Source of the DNA: Symbiodinium natans
Taxonomy: Eukaryota > Sar > Dinophyceae > Suessiales > Symbiodiniaceae
Direction of reading: 5' to 3'
DNA length: 35,500 nt
Assembly (NCBI GenBank): GCA_905221605.1
Contig: CAJNDS010002202.1
Span: forward strand, 519,501 to 555,000
Shown here: positions 1 through 7,897 of the stretch, one piece after another
Position numbering within the stretch: position 1 is the stretch's first letter
How the letters are laid out: every line of letters begins with the position of its first letter
Program-made: the position numbers and the translations under genes
The notes under the pieces: generated by a model
Seen by the model: the letters and a program-made list of their open reading frames with translations, nothing else
What the model was told of the DNA's origin: nothing
The model's database searches: none

Positions 1-420
1 CTGATGAGCAATCTGCTTATAGCTCGGAAGTCTGACTGCTGAATCTCGGCCGCCCTGCCCCATCCCAGCGTTCATCAGCTCGACGCAATAAGTCAAGAGG
101 GCGTTCTCTCAAAGAAAAGCCCTCAACCCTAAACCCTGAACGAATCCTCAACGGAATCACGGATTGCTCTGTCGCAAGGCTTAAAAGCACCCAAGAAGGA
201 CATCCCAAACCTTAAAAACCCTCAGCCAAACCCCAAACCCTGAACCCCAAACCCCAAAACCCTCAACCCTATAAACCGTAAACCCTAAAACCCTAAAACA
301 CTAAAACCCTCAAACCCTCAAACCCTCAAACCCTAAAACCCTAAAACCCTAAAACTTATAACCTAAAACCCTAAAACCCTAAACCCTAAACCCTAAACCC
401 TGAACCCTAAACCCTTAACC
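1..420. repeat. Degenerate CCCTAAA-type array and flanking unique DNA
   Basis: The first 190 bases are unique sequence without a convincing gene. From about 205 to 420 the plus strand carries C-rich telomere-like units, mixing CCCTAAA with the 8-bp form CCCTAAAA and singletons such as CCCCAAA and CCCTGAA. The mixture suggests an old interstitial array rather than a freshly made telomere end. Open frames here are translations of the repeat. Confidence 0.85.
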
Positions 421-1017
421 CCCAGGCTGGGTCGACCAGGATGGTGTAGCCGGGATTCCCTTTTGCGTCGTGCGGACGCCTGCCCGCAGTGCTTAATTCA
501 GGCTTTAGGGTTTTTAGGGCTTAGGGTTTAGGGTTTAGGCTTTTAAGGGTTTAGGGTTTAGGGTTTGGCTTACTATCTACAGCTCATGTGCTTCGTTCGT
601 GTTTTAGGGTTTTTGGGCAGTTTTCATCTCCAGCATTCTGGGATTCAATAGCGTTGTAGGGTTTGCGGACGTACATAACTTTAAAGGAACCGTTGGTGGT
701 TTCGTTTGTTGGTGCCTTAGTGTGCTGTTGCCTTTGTGCCTACATCGCCTTAGCGTTTTCACACACTGCCGAAGCCCTCAAAACACCCATCGTAACAACC
801 GTAATGACCCCCGTCACAAATACCCTTAAACCCCTACTTTAAACCTCTATATGCTTCTACCGTCGTGGCTTCTGTGAGGGTCGGGGGCTTATTTGGGGGC
901 TAGGGGGAGGCTTGAGGGGCCTCAGGGCTTTGTTTCGTTGGTTGGGGTGTGTACTGGGCATCCAATGGCCAGGAAGCCTCAACCCCAACACCGTAACCCC
1001 CAAACCTCCAAACCCCC
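421..1017. other. Unique spacer with a short TTTAGGG block
   Basis: Mostly unique sequence. A short G-strand block (TTTAGGG and variants) lies at about 505-565 in the opposite orientation to the preceding array. No open frame here has a recognisable protein motif, and no RNA gene was seen. Confidence 0.6.
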
Positions 1018-1220
1018 AAACTCCCGAACCCCCAAGGCAAAAACCCCAAGCCCAAACCCCTAAACCCTAAACCCCAAACCCCAAACCCTAAACTCCAAAC
1101 CCCAAACCCTAAACCCCAAACCCTAAACCCCAAACCCAACCCCAAACCCTAAACCCCAAACCCCAAACCCTAAACCCTAAACCCCAAACCCTAAACCCCA
1201 AACCCTAAACCCTAACCCCT
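1018..1220. repeat. Mixed CCCTAAA / CCCCAAA array
   Basis: About 200 bp of heptamers in which CCCTAAA and CCCCAAA units alternate. The two variants interleave rather than forming blocks, so duplication of mixed segments is more likely than decay of a pure array. Confidence 0.9.
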
Positions 1221-1429
1221 GGTTCTGAGTAGGGAAGGAGGGAAATCAGGGCGCGTTTATATACCCTTCAAGGGGTTAGGGTTTAGGGTTTAGGGCGTAG
1301 GGTACCCCATCCCCTCATTCCCGACTAAAAAGCAGCCGAGCAAATGGCCTGGGTGTGGTGTGGCCAAGAAGTTCTGGGAGAATGTGGCCGTGGGGAAGGC
1401 CTGAGCATCAGAAGAACAAAACCCAAACC

Positions 1430-1800
1430 CCAAACCCCAAACCCCAAAAACCCTAAATACCCTAAATACCCCAAATACCCTAAACCCTAAACCCTAAACC
1501 CTAAACCCTAAACCCTAAACCCTAAACCCTAAACCCTAAACCCTAAACCCTTAGACTTGAGGACCTTCAATCGGTTGCGAGGAGCCTTGGATGGGACACC
1601 ATGTGGGGAGATCCTGACATAGGAGGGTAGGAGGTAGGAAATCCTAGGGTTGGGGCTTGGGGTTTGGGGTTTGGGGTTTGGGGTTTGGGGTTTAGGGTTA
1701 AGGGGTGGTTTAGGGTAGGAGGGTAGGAGGTCGGAAATTCTGGGGTTGGGGCCTGGGGGTTTTGGGTTTAGGGTTCGGGGTAGCTTATGGCTTTCCACCT
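1430..1800. repeat. CCCTAAA array facing a TTTGGGG/TTTAGGG array
   Basis: A clean CCCTAAA run of about eleven units (about 1474-1550) is followed, after about 90 bp of unique sequence, by G-strand repeats (TTTGGGG, TTTAGGG) at about 1650-1780. A segment reading GTAGGAGGGTAGGAGGT... occurs twice around the second block (about 1617-1650 and 1716-1745), so that part was locally duplicated. Confidence 0.8.
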
Positions 1801-1935
1801 AGGCTTAGAGCTTATTAAGGGCTTGGCATACTTTAAGGCTTGAGGGTTCAAGGTTGTATTGGGATTTCGGGCAGTCACCCTAAATCATAAACACTAAGCC
1901 TTAAGAATATGTAATGAATGTATGTATATGCATAT

Positions 1936-1975
1936 TATATATATATATACACATTATACATATACATATAGGCAT
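1936..1975. repeat. TA/TATATAC microsatellite
   Basis: A short alternating TA tract with interspersed CA, clearly more AT-rich than its surroundings. No gene is associated with it. Confidence 0.8.
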
Positions 1976-2023
1976 CTTTTTCATTGTCGATTTTTGGTTC
2001 ACCTCCTTTTTTCTTTTGGGGCC

Positions 2024-2116
2024 GGGGGGGGGGGGGGGGGGGGGGGGGTTTAGGGTTTAGGGTTTAGGGTTTAGGGTTTAGGGTTTAGGGTTTAGGGTTT
2101 AGGGTTTAGGGTTTAG
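2024..2116 (+). repeat. G25 homopolymer joined to a pure TTTAGGG array
   Basis: Twenty-five consecutive G residues (2024-2048) run straight into about ten perfect TTTAGGG units (2049-2116) with no intervening sequence. Both could fold as G-quadruplexes. Homopolymer length may be imprecise in the assembly. Confidence 0.9.
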
Positions 2117-2197
2117 GACAACCGCTGAGGCCGCGGCACCAGTCGACAGGCCGGAGGAAAGCGGGATGGGCGCCTCTTTCGGCTGCTGCTTCAGGGT

Positions 2198-2325
2198 ACC
2201 CTAAACCCTAAACCCTAAACCCTAAAAACCCTAAACCACCCTAAACCCTAAACCCTAAACCCTAAACCCTAAACCCTAAACCCTAAACCCTAAACCCTAA
2301 AAACCCTAAACCCTAAACCCCTTGA
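2198..2325. repeat. CCCTAAA array
   Basis: C-strand telomere heptamers with two 9-bp slips (CCCTAAAAA). An 81-bp unique segment separates it from the TTTAGGG array to the left, so the two arrays converge on the same unique island. Confidence 0.9.
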
Positions 2326-2985
2326 AAGCTTGACAGGGCTGGAGACGTGTGTTTACAGGGTCGAAGGGTTTGTGGAGGGCTGAGGGCTTGCACTCCAACC
2401 TATAGGCCCCATAAACCCTACATCCCTCCCGTACAGGTTTTGGGTTTAGGAGTTAATTTGAGCTTAGGGTTTAGGGCTGAGGCTTTAGGCTTTAATTAGA
2501 GCTTTCTGGACAACAAGGTCGCAATGAGTGTAACCCACCTGATCAAAACCCGCCCTCCCAAACCCGCAAAAAAATGAACACGCTGTGAACTATGAAGACC
2601 ATTCTCAAATCCGATGAGCCTCATCAACGCTTCATGCCATGCCCAGCTTGCGCACCCTGAACCCTAATCCCTGGAAGCCCTGAGAAGCTAGGAACACTTG
2701 AACTCCTAAACCCTAAGCCCTCAACCCTAAACCCTACTGCTCAAAACCCTAAACCCTAATCCCTATATAGACCCTAAACCCTACTGCCTGAAACCCGAAG
2801 TAAGGCTAGGCATCTAACGCCATCGTCAGCTTCGGGCGTTTAGGGGTTTAGGGTGTAACGAGTATTCGTTCTTTGTTTTAGTTATCGAGCAGCGTTATGA
2901 TTTTGGGACTTAATTAAGGGCCTTGGGATCTGTTACATTCTCCCCATTGCCTCTTTAAAGCCTGAACCCTAAACCCTAAACTCAC
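2326..2985. other. Unique spacer with scattered telomere units
   Basis: Mostly unique sequence with scattered CCCTAAA units at about 2665-2790 and a few TTTAGGG units at about 2840-2855 and 2465-2490. I see no supported gene or RNA. Confidence 0.5.
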
Positions 2986-3295
2986 CATTTGCTTGCAAAC
3001 GTGCCGATTGTCCCGAAGCGCTCGACGAACGATGGCATGAACAATTGAGCGCCATCATCTCCGCCAGCAACTCTGCTAGGTACTCATTCCTGAGGCACTT
3101 GTTCAGGATGCTGGTTCTGGCGGCGGTAAAGAGCTTCTCACCCTCGAGCATGATGCTCATTGCTGCCATGAAGAGGCAGAGATCGGTGAGATAATTCAGG
3201 ATCGAGGCGCCGCGGTCTCCTGATTCGCGTATCATGTCGCGAATCACAGCAGTCACGCATTTACTGAAGCCTGCTGCGATCTCGGCTTCAACAAT
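2986..3295 (-). CDS. Exon-like fragment of an unrecognised protein
   Basis: On the minus strand a frame is open for about 100 codons from just after a TAA. It encodes a mixed amphipathic sequence (for example AVIRDMIRESGDRGASILNY and EKLFTAARTSILNKCLRN) rather than the low-complexity output of the telomere repeats. No ATG lies near the start, and the fragment ends at a good 5' splice site, GTGAGT (minus strand, 2980-2985), that runs directly into telomere repeats. It therefore reads as one internal exon or a gene relic. I do not recognise the family and assign no function. Confidence 0.35.
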
Positions 3296-4095
3296 TTAGG
3301 GGTTCGGGTTTAGGGAATTTGGAGTTTAGGGCTTGGGGGTTTAGGGCTTAGGGTGTGGGGGGCTTTTTTGGGGCTCTGGAATTTAGGACAGGGCGCTTGT
3401 GCTCTGTTTCGGGACATGACGGTCTTCTGGCCGGATGAAGCACTTCCACAGCAGCGAATTTGTCCGGTACGTAGCCCATACGCAGCATTAGTACACACTC
3501 AGGGTCCTGAAAAAGAGGCTTTTGGGTTTAGAGTGCATGAACTGGGCCGAAAACTCTGAAACACTATACCCTAAACCCTTAACCCTAAACCTAAGTAGCT
3601 CAAATGCTTCTCCTCTTGGTCTTCCTCTTGCAGGCGCTTCCCGTGCTATGGTAGCTGAACTCGTCTGTCTGTCTCTCGCGTATATACTTCAAAGCTGCGC
3701 CGTGCCGTTCACGCACCCTAAACCCTGAACCCTAAACCCTAAACCCTAAACCCGGTAGAGAGCCAACTCTTCGCAGAAATGGAGGGTCTAGACCTTAATT
3801 ATCAAATTTCCACCCCCTAAATCCACAACCCGACAACCTAATCCTGATAAACCCTAAACCCTGAACCCTGAACCCTAAACCCTAAACCCTAAACCCTAAA
3901 CCCTAAACTGACTGTCCCAGGCACCTGCGCGGCGTAGCCCTGAGCCGCGCGACTTGTTTTTAGTCAAGGGGCGAAAGGAGGGGTCCCTGATAAGGGACTT
4001 TCGGGTTTAGGGAGGGTTTAGGGTTTAGGGTCTAGGGTTTGGGGTTTGGGGTTTAGGGCTTAGGGCTTGGTTGCTAGGGACTACATAAGGCATAT
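3296..4095. repeat. Unique islands with short telomere arrays
   Basis: Short CCCTAAA arrays lie at about 3714-3753 and 3847-3908, and a TTTAGGG/TTTGGGG block at about 4008-4065. The unique stretch at about 3370-3520 has a short plus-strand open frame of ordinary composition (FRDMTVFWPDEALPQQRICP). It has no ATG context and no family match, so it is only a possible gene relic. Confidence 0.6.
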
Positions 4096-4480
4096 TTGGG
4101 TTTAGAGCGGGGAATACGATTAAGGGTTCCTTCTAGGGGATCCTTCCTTGTATCCCATGCTAGAGGCTTAGGCTGTTTTAGGATGTTGGGTTTAGGACGG
4201 TCTGGTCTTACAGCTCTGGGGAAATTCGAAGATAGGGGTTTCCGGCAACTGCGGATGCCTTTTTGGGTTTTGGGGTGTGGGGTTTGGGGCTCAGGGTTTG
4301 GGATTTCGGGTTTGGGGTTTAGGGTTTGGGGTTTGGGGTTTAGGGCTTGGGGCTTCGGGTTTGGGGTTTCGGGTTTGGGGTTTAGGGTTTGGGGCTTCGG
4401 GTTTGAGGTTTTGGGTTGGGGCCCTTTGCAAACGGGGAATAGCCAAACTTAAAAGGACCGCTGTAGGTGGGTGCCTGCTG
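4096..4480. repeat. TTTGGGG/TTTAGGG mixed array
   Basis: G-strand heptamers of several types (TTTGGGG, TTTAGGG, TTCGGG-containing, CTTGGGG) fill about 4262-4425. The long frames across this block translate as repeated G-x-G-F-R-V-W-G, the signature of the repeat, and are not genes. Confidence 0.85.
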
Positions 4481-4544
4481 GTTCTCAACAGCTGAAGGAT
4501 TGATGCTACGCCTCTTCCACTGCTCGCACAAGAGAGAGCAACCC

Positions 4545-4790
4545 TAAACCCTCAACCCTCAAGCCTCATCCCTCAACCCCAAACCCTAAACCCCCTAATG
4601 CTAACGTTTATATGGTTTGGTCTTGAGGGCTTGACCGATCCTTTTGGATGAGACTCCGACAGCTCAGTGGAAACCCATCATTCGTACCCCAACCCTAAAC
4701 CCTAAACCCTAAACCCTAAACCCTAAACCCTAAACCCTAAACCTTAAACCTAAACCCTATATACCCTAACCCTGAACTATCAGACCTATC
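4545..4790. repeat. CCCTAAA arrays
   Basis: Two C-strand blocks: a degenerate one at about 4545-4590, and a cleaner one of about eight units at 4685-4760, ending in decayed units. They are separated by about 90 bp of unique DNA without a recognisable feature. Confidence 0.85.
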
Positions 4791-4865
4791 AGTCGCATTA
4801 CACAAAACCTTCCGTGGGCTGAGGCCGCGTCTCCCTGCACTTGCCTGTCAGAAGTCGCAACAGAG

Positions 4866-5370
4866 GTTTCGGGTTAGGGGTATAAGGGTTAAGGGTTAAG
4901 GGTTAAGGGTTTAGGGTTTAGGGTTTCGGGTTAGGGGTATAAGGCTTTCAGGGTTTACAAGGGATTAGGTTTCGGGTTTAGGGTTTAAGGCTTGAAGGGT
5001 TTAGGGGTTGGAGGGTTGCAGGGTTTAGGGGCTTAGGGGTTTCAGGCTTTTAAGGGTTTAAGGGCTTCAGTGTTTGGAGGTTTAAGGGTTGAAGGGGTGA
5101 AGTGTTTATGTAGGTTTAGGGGTTTAGGGGTTTGAGGGTTTAGGGGTTTAGCGGTTTTGGGGTTTTAGGGTTTAGGGTTGTAGGGGTTTAGGGGTTGAAG
5201 GGTCTAAGGGTGTAGGGGTTTAGGGATTTAAGGGTCTAAGGGTTTAGGGTGTCAGGGTTTAGGGGGTTTAAGGGGTTACGGGTTTAGGGGTTTAAGGGTT
5301 TAGGGGTTTAAGGGTCTAAGGGTGTAGGGGTTTCAGGTTTCAGGGTCTAAGGGTTTAAGGGTCTGAGAGA
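4866..5370. repeat. 500-bp highly degenerate TTTAGGG-like array
   Basis: A long block of G-strand units with variable spacing (TTTAGGGG, TTTAAGGG, TCTAAGGG, TGTAGGGG, TTTCAGGG). Almost no two neighbouring units are identical, which contrasts with the pure arrays nearby and indicates an old array. Local duplications are visible, for example GGGTCTAAGGGTGTAGGGG at two places (about 5190 and 5307). Confidence 0.85.
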
Positions 5371-5410
5371 TGATTGCCCCTTGTAAGGAAGAATATTTCT
5401 TGTTGCTGTC

Positions 5411-5455
5411 TCTTTTTTTTTTTGTTTGTTTTTTTTGTTGGGGGGGGGGGGGGGG
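5411..5455. repeat. Poly(T) followed by G16
   Basis: T-rich runs (about 5412-5437) lead into sixteen G residues at 5440-5455. It is one of about a dozen G or C homopolymers of 16 or more bases in the window. Confidence 0.85.
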
Positions 5456-5649
5456 TTCTGGAGCAAATCGTAGAGAATGGCTGGAAAGCTTTCTGACCCC
5501 TACCATTCATGCCTCAAAGATCCTGACTTCTCCGAAGCCCTAGCTTTTACATAGGGTCCAGCGTTTATACAGGGTTTCGGGTTAGGAGGGTAGGAGAAAG
5601 CCCTATAGACCCTATGCCCTGTAAACCCTAAACCCTCAATCCTCAACCC

Positions 5650-6065
5650 CAAAAAACATATCCTGTCACCTGTGCGGTGCTCCGAAAAGTGCTTGTGGCC
5701 ATCGGCCATATAAAGCCACGTTTCCATGTCGTCCTCAGGAAAGTCATCAATCCAGGTAGAAAAAGGCCGGCCGCCTTTCTCGTCTCCACGAGCTTCTTGG
5801 CCTTCTGCTCGCGGCCCTGCACGGCACGAAGCTGCCGCTTGCTGTTGTTGAGCTGCTCGGCCTTTCGTGTCACCACCAACTCGAGCTTCGTCCAATCCTT
5901 TCCACAGTCCATCCACTGGTTGAAGAGGTCATTCTTGTTCCGCAGGAAGTTCGAGCTCAGAGAAACCGGAAACAACTTTCTGTCTGCCGCCTGTTTGCAG
6001 AAGGCGGTGGCTCGTGCTGTTCTTCTTCTGCTGGTCCACAAGCTGGCCGGCTGACTCGAGGTCAC
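5650..6065 (-). pseudogene. Frameshifted fragment of a dinoflagellate-type helical repeat protein
   Basis: The minus strand encodes a coding-like segment in two overlapping frames. The upstream frame (to about 5775) carries NDLFNQWMDCGKDWTKLEL followed by a charged K/R/Q/E helix. The downstream frame continues with WIDDFPEDDMETWLYMAD. The pattern W-x-x-x-G-x-D-W/L, a charged helix, then D-F-P-(E/D)-D-D-M-E resembles a large family of uncharacterised repeats I recall from dinoflagellate genomes; this is recognition from memory, not a search. The two halves are offset by a -1 shift near a short T-run at about 5765-5770, with no canonical slippery heptamer, so a disabling indel or a sequencing error is more likely than programmed frameshifting. 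It starts and ends without convincing initiation or a stop in context. Function is unknown. Confidence 0.5.
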
Positions 6066-6420
6066 AGCAGAGTCCTCACGGTTCGTTCTGCGTCCTTAAC
6101 CCCGCTAACCGGGAAGCAAACACAAAAACACGACTGGGAGGTGGAATGAAAGTAGGCTGTAGGGTTGAGGGTTTAGGGTGCTGAGACCCATAAACAACCC
6201 AAACCCAAACACCGCAAACCCGAAACCCCTAGCCCCTAAACCCTAATCGTTCTACCCTAAACCCTAAACCCTGAACCCTAAACCCTAACCCTAAACCCTC
6301 AACCCTAACCCCTAAACCCTAAGTCGCGTTTCAGCCTCACTGGTGGCGACGCCATCGACGTCCAGTTCTTTGTACAAGGGGCCACCTCTCACTGCTAGCT
6401 CAAGCAGATAGAGGGGGCCT
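6066..6420. repeat. Unique spacer and CCCTAAA array
   Basis: Unique sequence to about 6190, then C-strand telomere units with many variants (about 6190-6325). A 16-bp core alternates CCCTAACCC and CCCTAAACCC spacing. No gene was seen. Confidence 0.7.
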
Positions 6421-6426
6421 CTTGAG

Positions 6427-6605
6427 GGCGGGGGGGGGCGGAAAGGGGGGGGGGAGGGGATAAGGGGCGGGGGGGGCGCGGCGGGGGGGTGGGGGGGGCG
6501 GGCACCCCCGCGCCGCGCCCGGGGGGGCGGGGGGGGGGGGGGGGCGGGAGGGGGGGGGCGGGGGGGGGCGGGGGGGGGGGGGGGGGGCGGGGGGGGGGGG
6601 TGGGT
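6427..6605. repeat. Poly(G)-dominated low-complexity block
   Basis: About 180 bp of almost pure G interrupted by single C, A or T residues. On the minus strand it gives a spurious proline-rich frame. Such tracts are prone to sequencing and assembly error, so internal length is uncertain. Confidence 0.85.
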
Positions 6606-6667
6606 GGGACTTGAGGTTTAGGTTTTGGGGTTTAGGGCGTAGGATTGAGGCTTGGTCAAAGGGAAGT

Positions 6668-6780
6668 TGCATGGTCCCTTAGTATGGGCCCTAAACAAGG
6701 GGACCCCTTGTCATACACCCCCTTATATATGCCCTATACATCAGAACCCTCTACGTAGAGGTAAGACCCCATTAAGGGCA
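6668..6780. mobile_element. Short dispersed repeat family A, copy 1
   Basis: This segment begins GCATGGTCCCTTAGTATGGG and contains CATCAGAACCCT. The same landmarks, in the same order and orientation, occur at 20966-21054. Copy 1 carries internal inverted repeats such as AAGGGGACCCCTT. The short length, dispersed copies and fold-back structure fit a MITE-like, non-coding transposon. The ends of this copy are less clear than those of copy 2. Confidence 0.5.
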
Positions 6781-6794
6781 TTTAACCCTAAACC

Positions 6795-7240
6795 TACACA
6801 CTAAAGACCAAAAAACCCTAAACCCTAAACCCCTAAACCCTAAACCCTACACCCCAAACCCGAAACCCTAAACGTTGCCCATATAACTACCCTGAGACAC
6901 TTTCCTGCAGTCGTGCTCTTAAATCCCTAACTTGCGAAGCATGCCAGCCTTTTTCGGTTGCTGAGAAGGTCTGTGCGATGTGTTGTATATATACATATAT
7001 ATATATAATATCTTTGCTAATTTCTGCATAACACACACACACACACACTCGCACATACATATATATATATATATATACTCCGCACGCCTTCTCGAAGTCC
7101 ACTCTGAACTCCCCAACATCTGGCCTCTTGCCACCGAACAAGGCTAAAGCCCAAAAAGCCAGAACGCTACACCCCCAATACCCGAAACCCTGAACCCTAA
7201 ACCCTGAACCCTGATCCTTAAACTATAGGGTGTAGGGTTT
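6795..7240. repeat. CCCTAAA array, unique DNA and AC/AT microsatellites
   Basis: C-strand telomere units occupy about 6784-6870. Then follow two microsatellites: an AT tract at about 6986-7008, and an (AC)n-(CATA)-(TA)n compound tract at about 7031-7077. Decayed CCCTAAA units resume at about 7180-7215. The open frames here are translations of the microsatellites (YIYIYI, CVCVCV). Confidence 0.75.
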
Positions 7241-7297
7241 ACGGAGGTTTGGGGCTTAGGGGGTTTAGGCCCTGAAAAAGCCAAAGACCCAAGGCCC

Positions 7298-7385
7298 CAA
7301 ACCCTAACCCTAAACCCTAAACCCTAAACCCTAAACCCTAAACCCTAAACCCTAAACCCTAAACCCTAAACCCTAAACCCTAAAA
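7298..7385. repeat. Pure CCCTAAA array (about 12 units)
   Basis: A near-perfect C-strand telomere array. It is followed by 110 bp of unique sequence and then the TTTAGGG array that hosts the retrotransposon, so the two arrays converge across a short unique island. Confidence 0.95.
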
Positions 7386-7524
7386 AACCTAAACTTTGGT
7401 ACGCCCTGCCTCACGCGCGGGTGTTCCCGAGAGGAGGTCAGGGCTGCGCTGGTTGCGGGCAGGACTTGTGAGCGGCGGCGGCAGCAATTTTCGGGTTTAG
7501 GGTTTAGGCTTCAGGCTTCGGGGT

Positions 7525-7610
7525 TTCATAGGGTTTAGGGTTTAGGGTTTAGGGTTTAGGGTTTAGGGTTTAGGGTTTAGGGTTTAGGGTTTAGGGTTTA
7601 GGGTTTAGGG
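7525..7610 (+). repeat. TTTAGGG array, left half of the split target array
   Basis: About eleven perfect G-strand heptamers end at TAGGG (7606-7610), immediately before the TG of the 5' LTR. The array resumes in the same orientation and with a repeated TAGGG after the 3' LTR at 16205. The two halves were therefore one array before the insertion. Confidence 0.95.
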
Positions 7611-7660
7611 TGCGGAGCTGCAACTGGTATTGTAAAAAGAGTTAGTGTTGGAAGTTGAAA

Positions 7661-7674
7661 GGGTTAATAAACCC
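7661..7674 (+). promoter_or_regulatory. Hairpin with AATAAA in the LTR
   Basis: GGGTT and AACCC can pair around an AATA loop, and AATAAA spans 7666-7671. The same sequence in the 3' LTR (16033-16046) could serve in 3' end formation. Polyadenylation signals are poorly conserved in dinoflagellates, so this role is tentative. Confidence 0.35.
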
Positions 7675-7680
7675 GAAAAT

Positions 7681-7697
7681 CATTTTTATGGCTCAAG
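7681..7697 (+). other. Spliced-leader-like segment in the LTR
   Basis: CATTTTTATGGCTCAAG resembles the last part of the dinoflagellate spliced leader (CATTTTGGCTCAAG), with three extra bases in the middle; the final GGCTCAAG is identical. Relic spliced leaders are known in retroposed dinoflagellate genes. Here the segment sits inside both LTRs and could mark the start of R. The match is short and could be chance. Confidence 0.4.
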
Positions 7698-7832
7698 ACT
7701 GGGCCATGTGCCTGGTAGTACAAGGTGAGTGCCCTGTGGTTTGGGTTTGTTGTGTGGTTGATCCAGGGAAATCAAGGGTTTCTGTTGGGGTTGACTTTTC
7801 GGTTTCTCGTCCCCCTTCGGTTCCCCCCCGTA

Positions 7833-7847
7833 GGTTATGAGCCCAAG
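7833..7847 (+). promoter_or_regulatory. Primer-binding site for an initiator tRNA-Met half molecule
   Basis: GGTTATGAGCCCAAG follows the 5' LTR without a gap. Its reverse complement contains GGGCTCATAACC, which has the layout of the initiator tRNA-Met anticodon stem-loop (GGG stem, CAT anticodon, CC stem). Drosophila copia and yeast Ty5 prime minus-strand synthesis from exactly this internal part of tRNA-iMet instead of the CCA end. A canonical 3'-end site (TGGTATCAGAGC type) is absent. The match supports a Ty1/copia-lineage replication mechanism for this element. Confidence 0.8.
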
Positions 7848-7897
7848 TTAGGTTCCCTGCGGTTTGTGTTTCGGCTTTAGGGTGGAAGCTTGAAGCC

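Larger units (their letters stand above)
7611..7832 (+). repeat. 5' LTR (222 bp)
   Basis: The repeat starts TGCGGAGC and ends CCCCCGTA. It matches 15983-16204 over its full length except for C at 7721 versus A at 16093. It begins with the usual TG but ends in TA rather than CA. Inside are a GGGTT-AATA-AACCC stem-loop containing AATAAA (7661-7674), a spliced-leader-like stretch (7681-7697), a consensus 5' splice site AAG/GTGAGT (GT at 7725-7726), and a C/T-rich 3' end (7803-7829) resembling a splice-acceptor pyrimidine tract. U3/R/U5 limits cannot be fixed without transcript ends. Confidence 0.93.

Noticed and set aside
1-420. True chromosome end at the left edge
   Set aside because: The array is internal to unique sequence, degenerate, and followed by many arrays of both orientations, so nothing marks a terminus.
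4096-4495. Long plus-strand frames rich in G-F-R-V-W-G
   Set aside because: They are translations of TTTGGGG/TTTAGGG repeats. The same applies to frames at 900-1145, 1529-1798 and 4291-4488.
6400-6672. Proline-rich minus-strand frame
   Set aside because: It is a translation of a poly(G) block; the frames at 17670-17897 and 32323-32763 are equivalent artefacts.
6887-7141. Minus-strand frames with YIYIYI and CVCVCV
   Set aside because: These are translations of TA and AC microsatellites.
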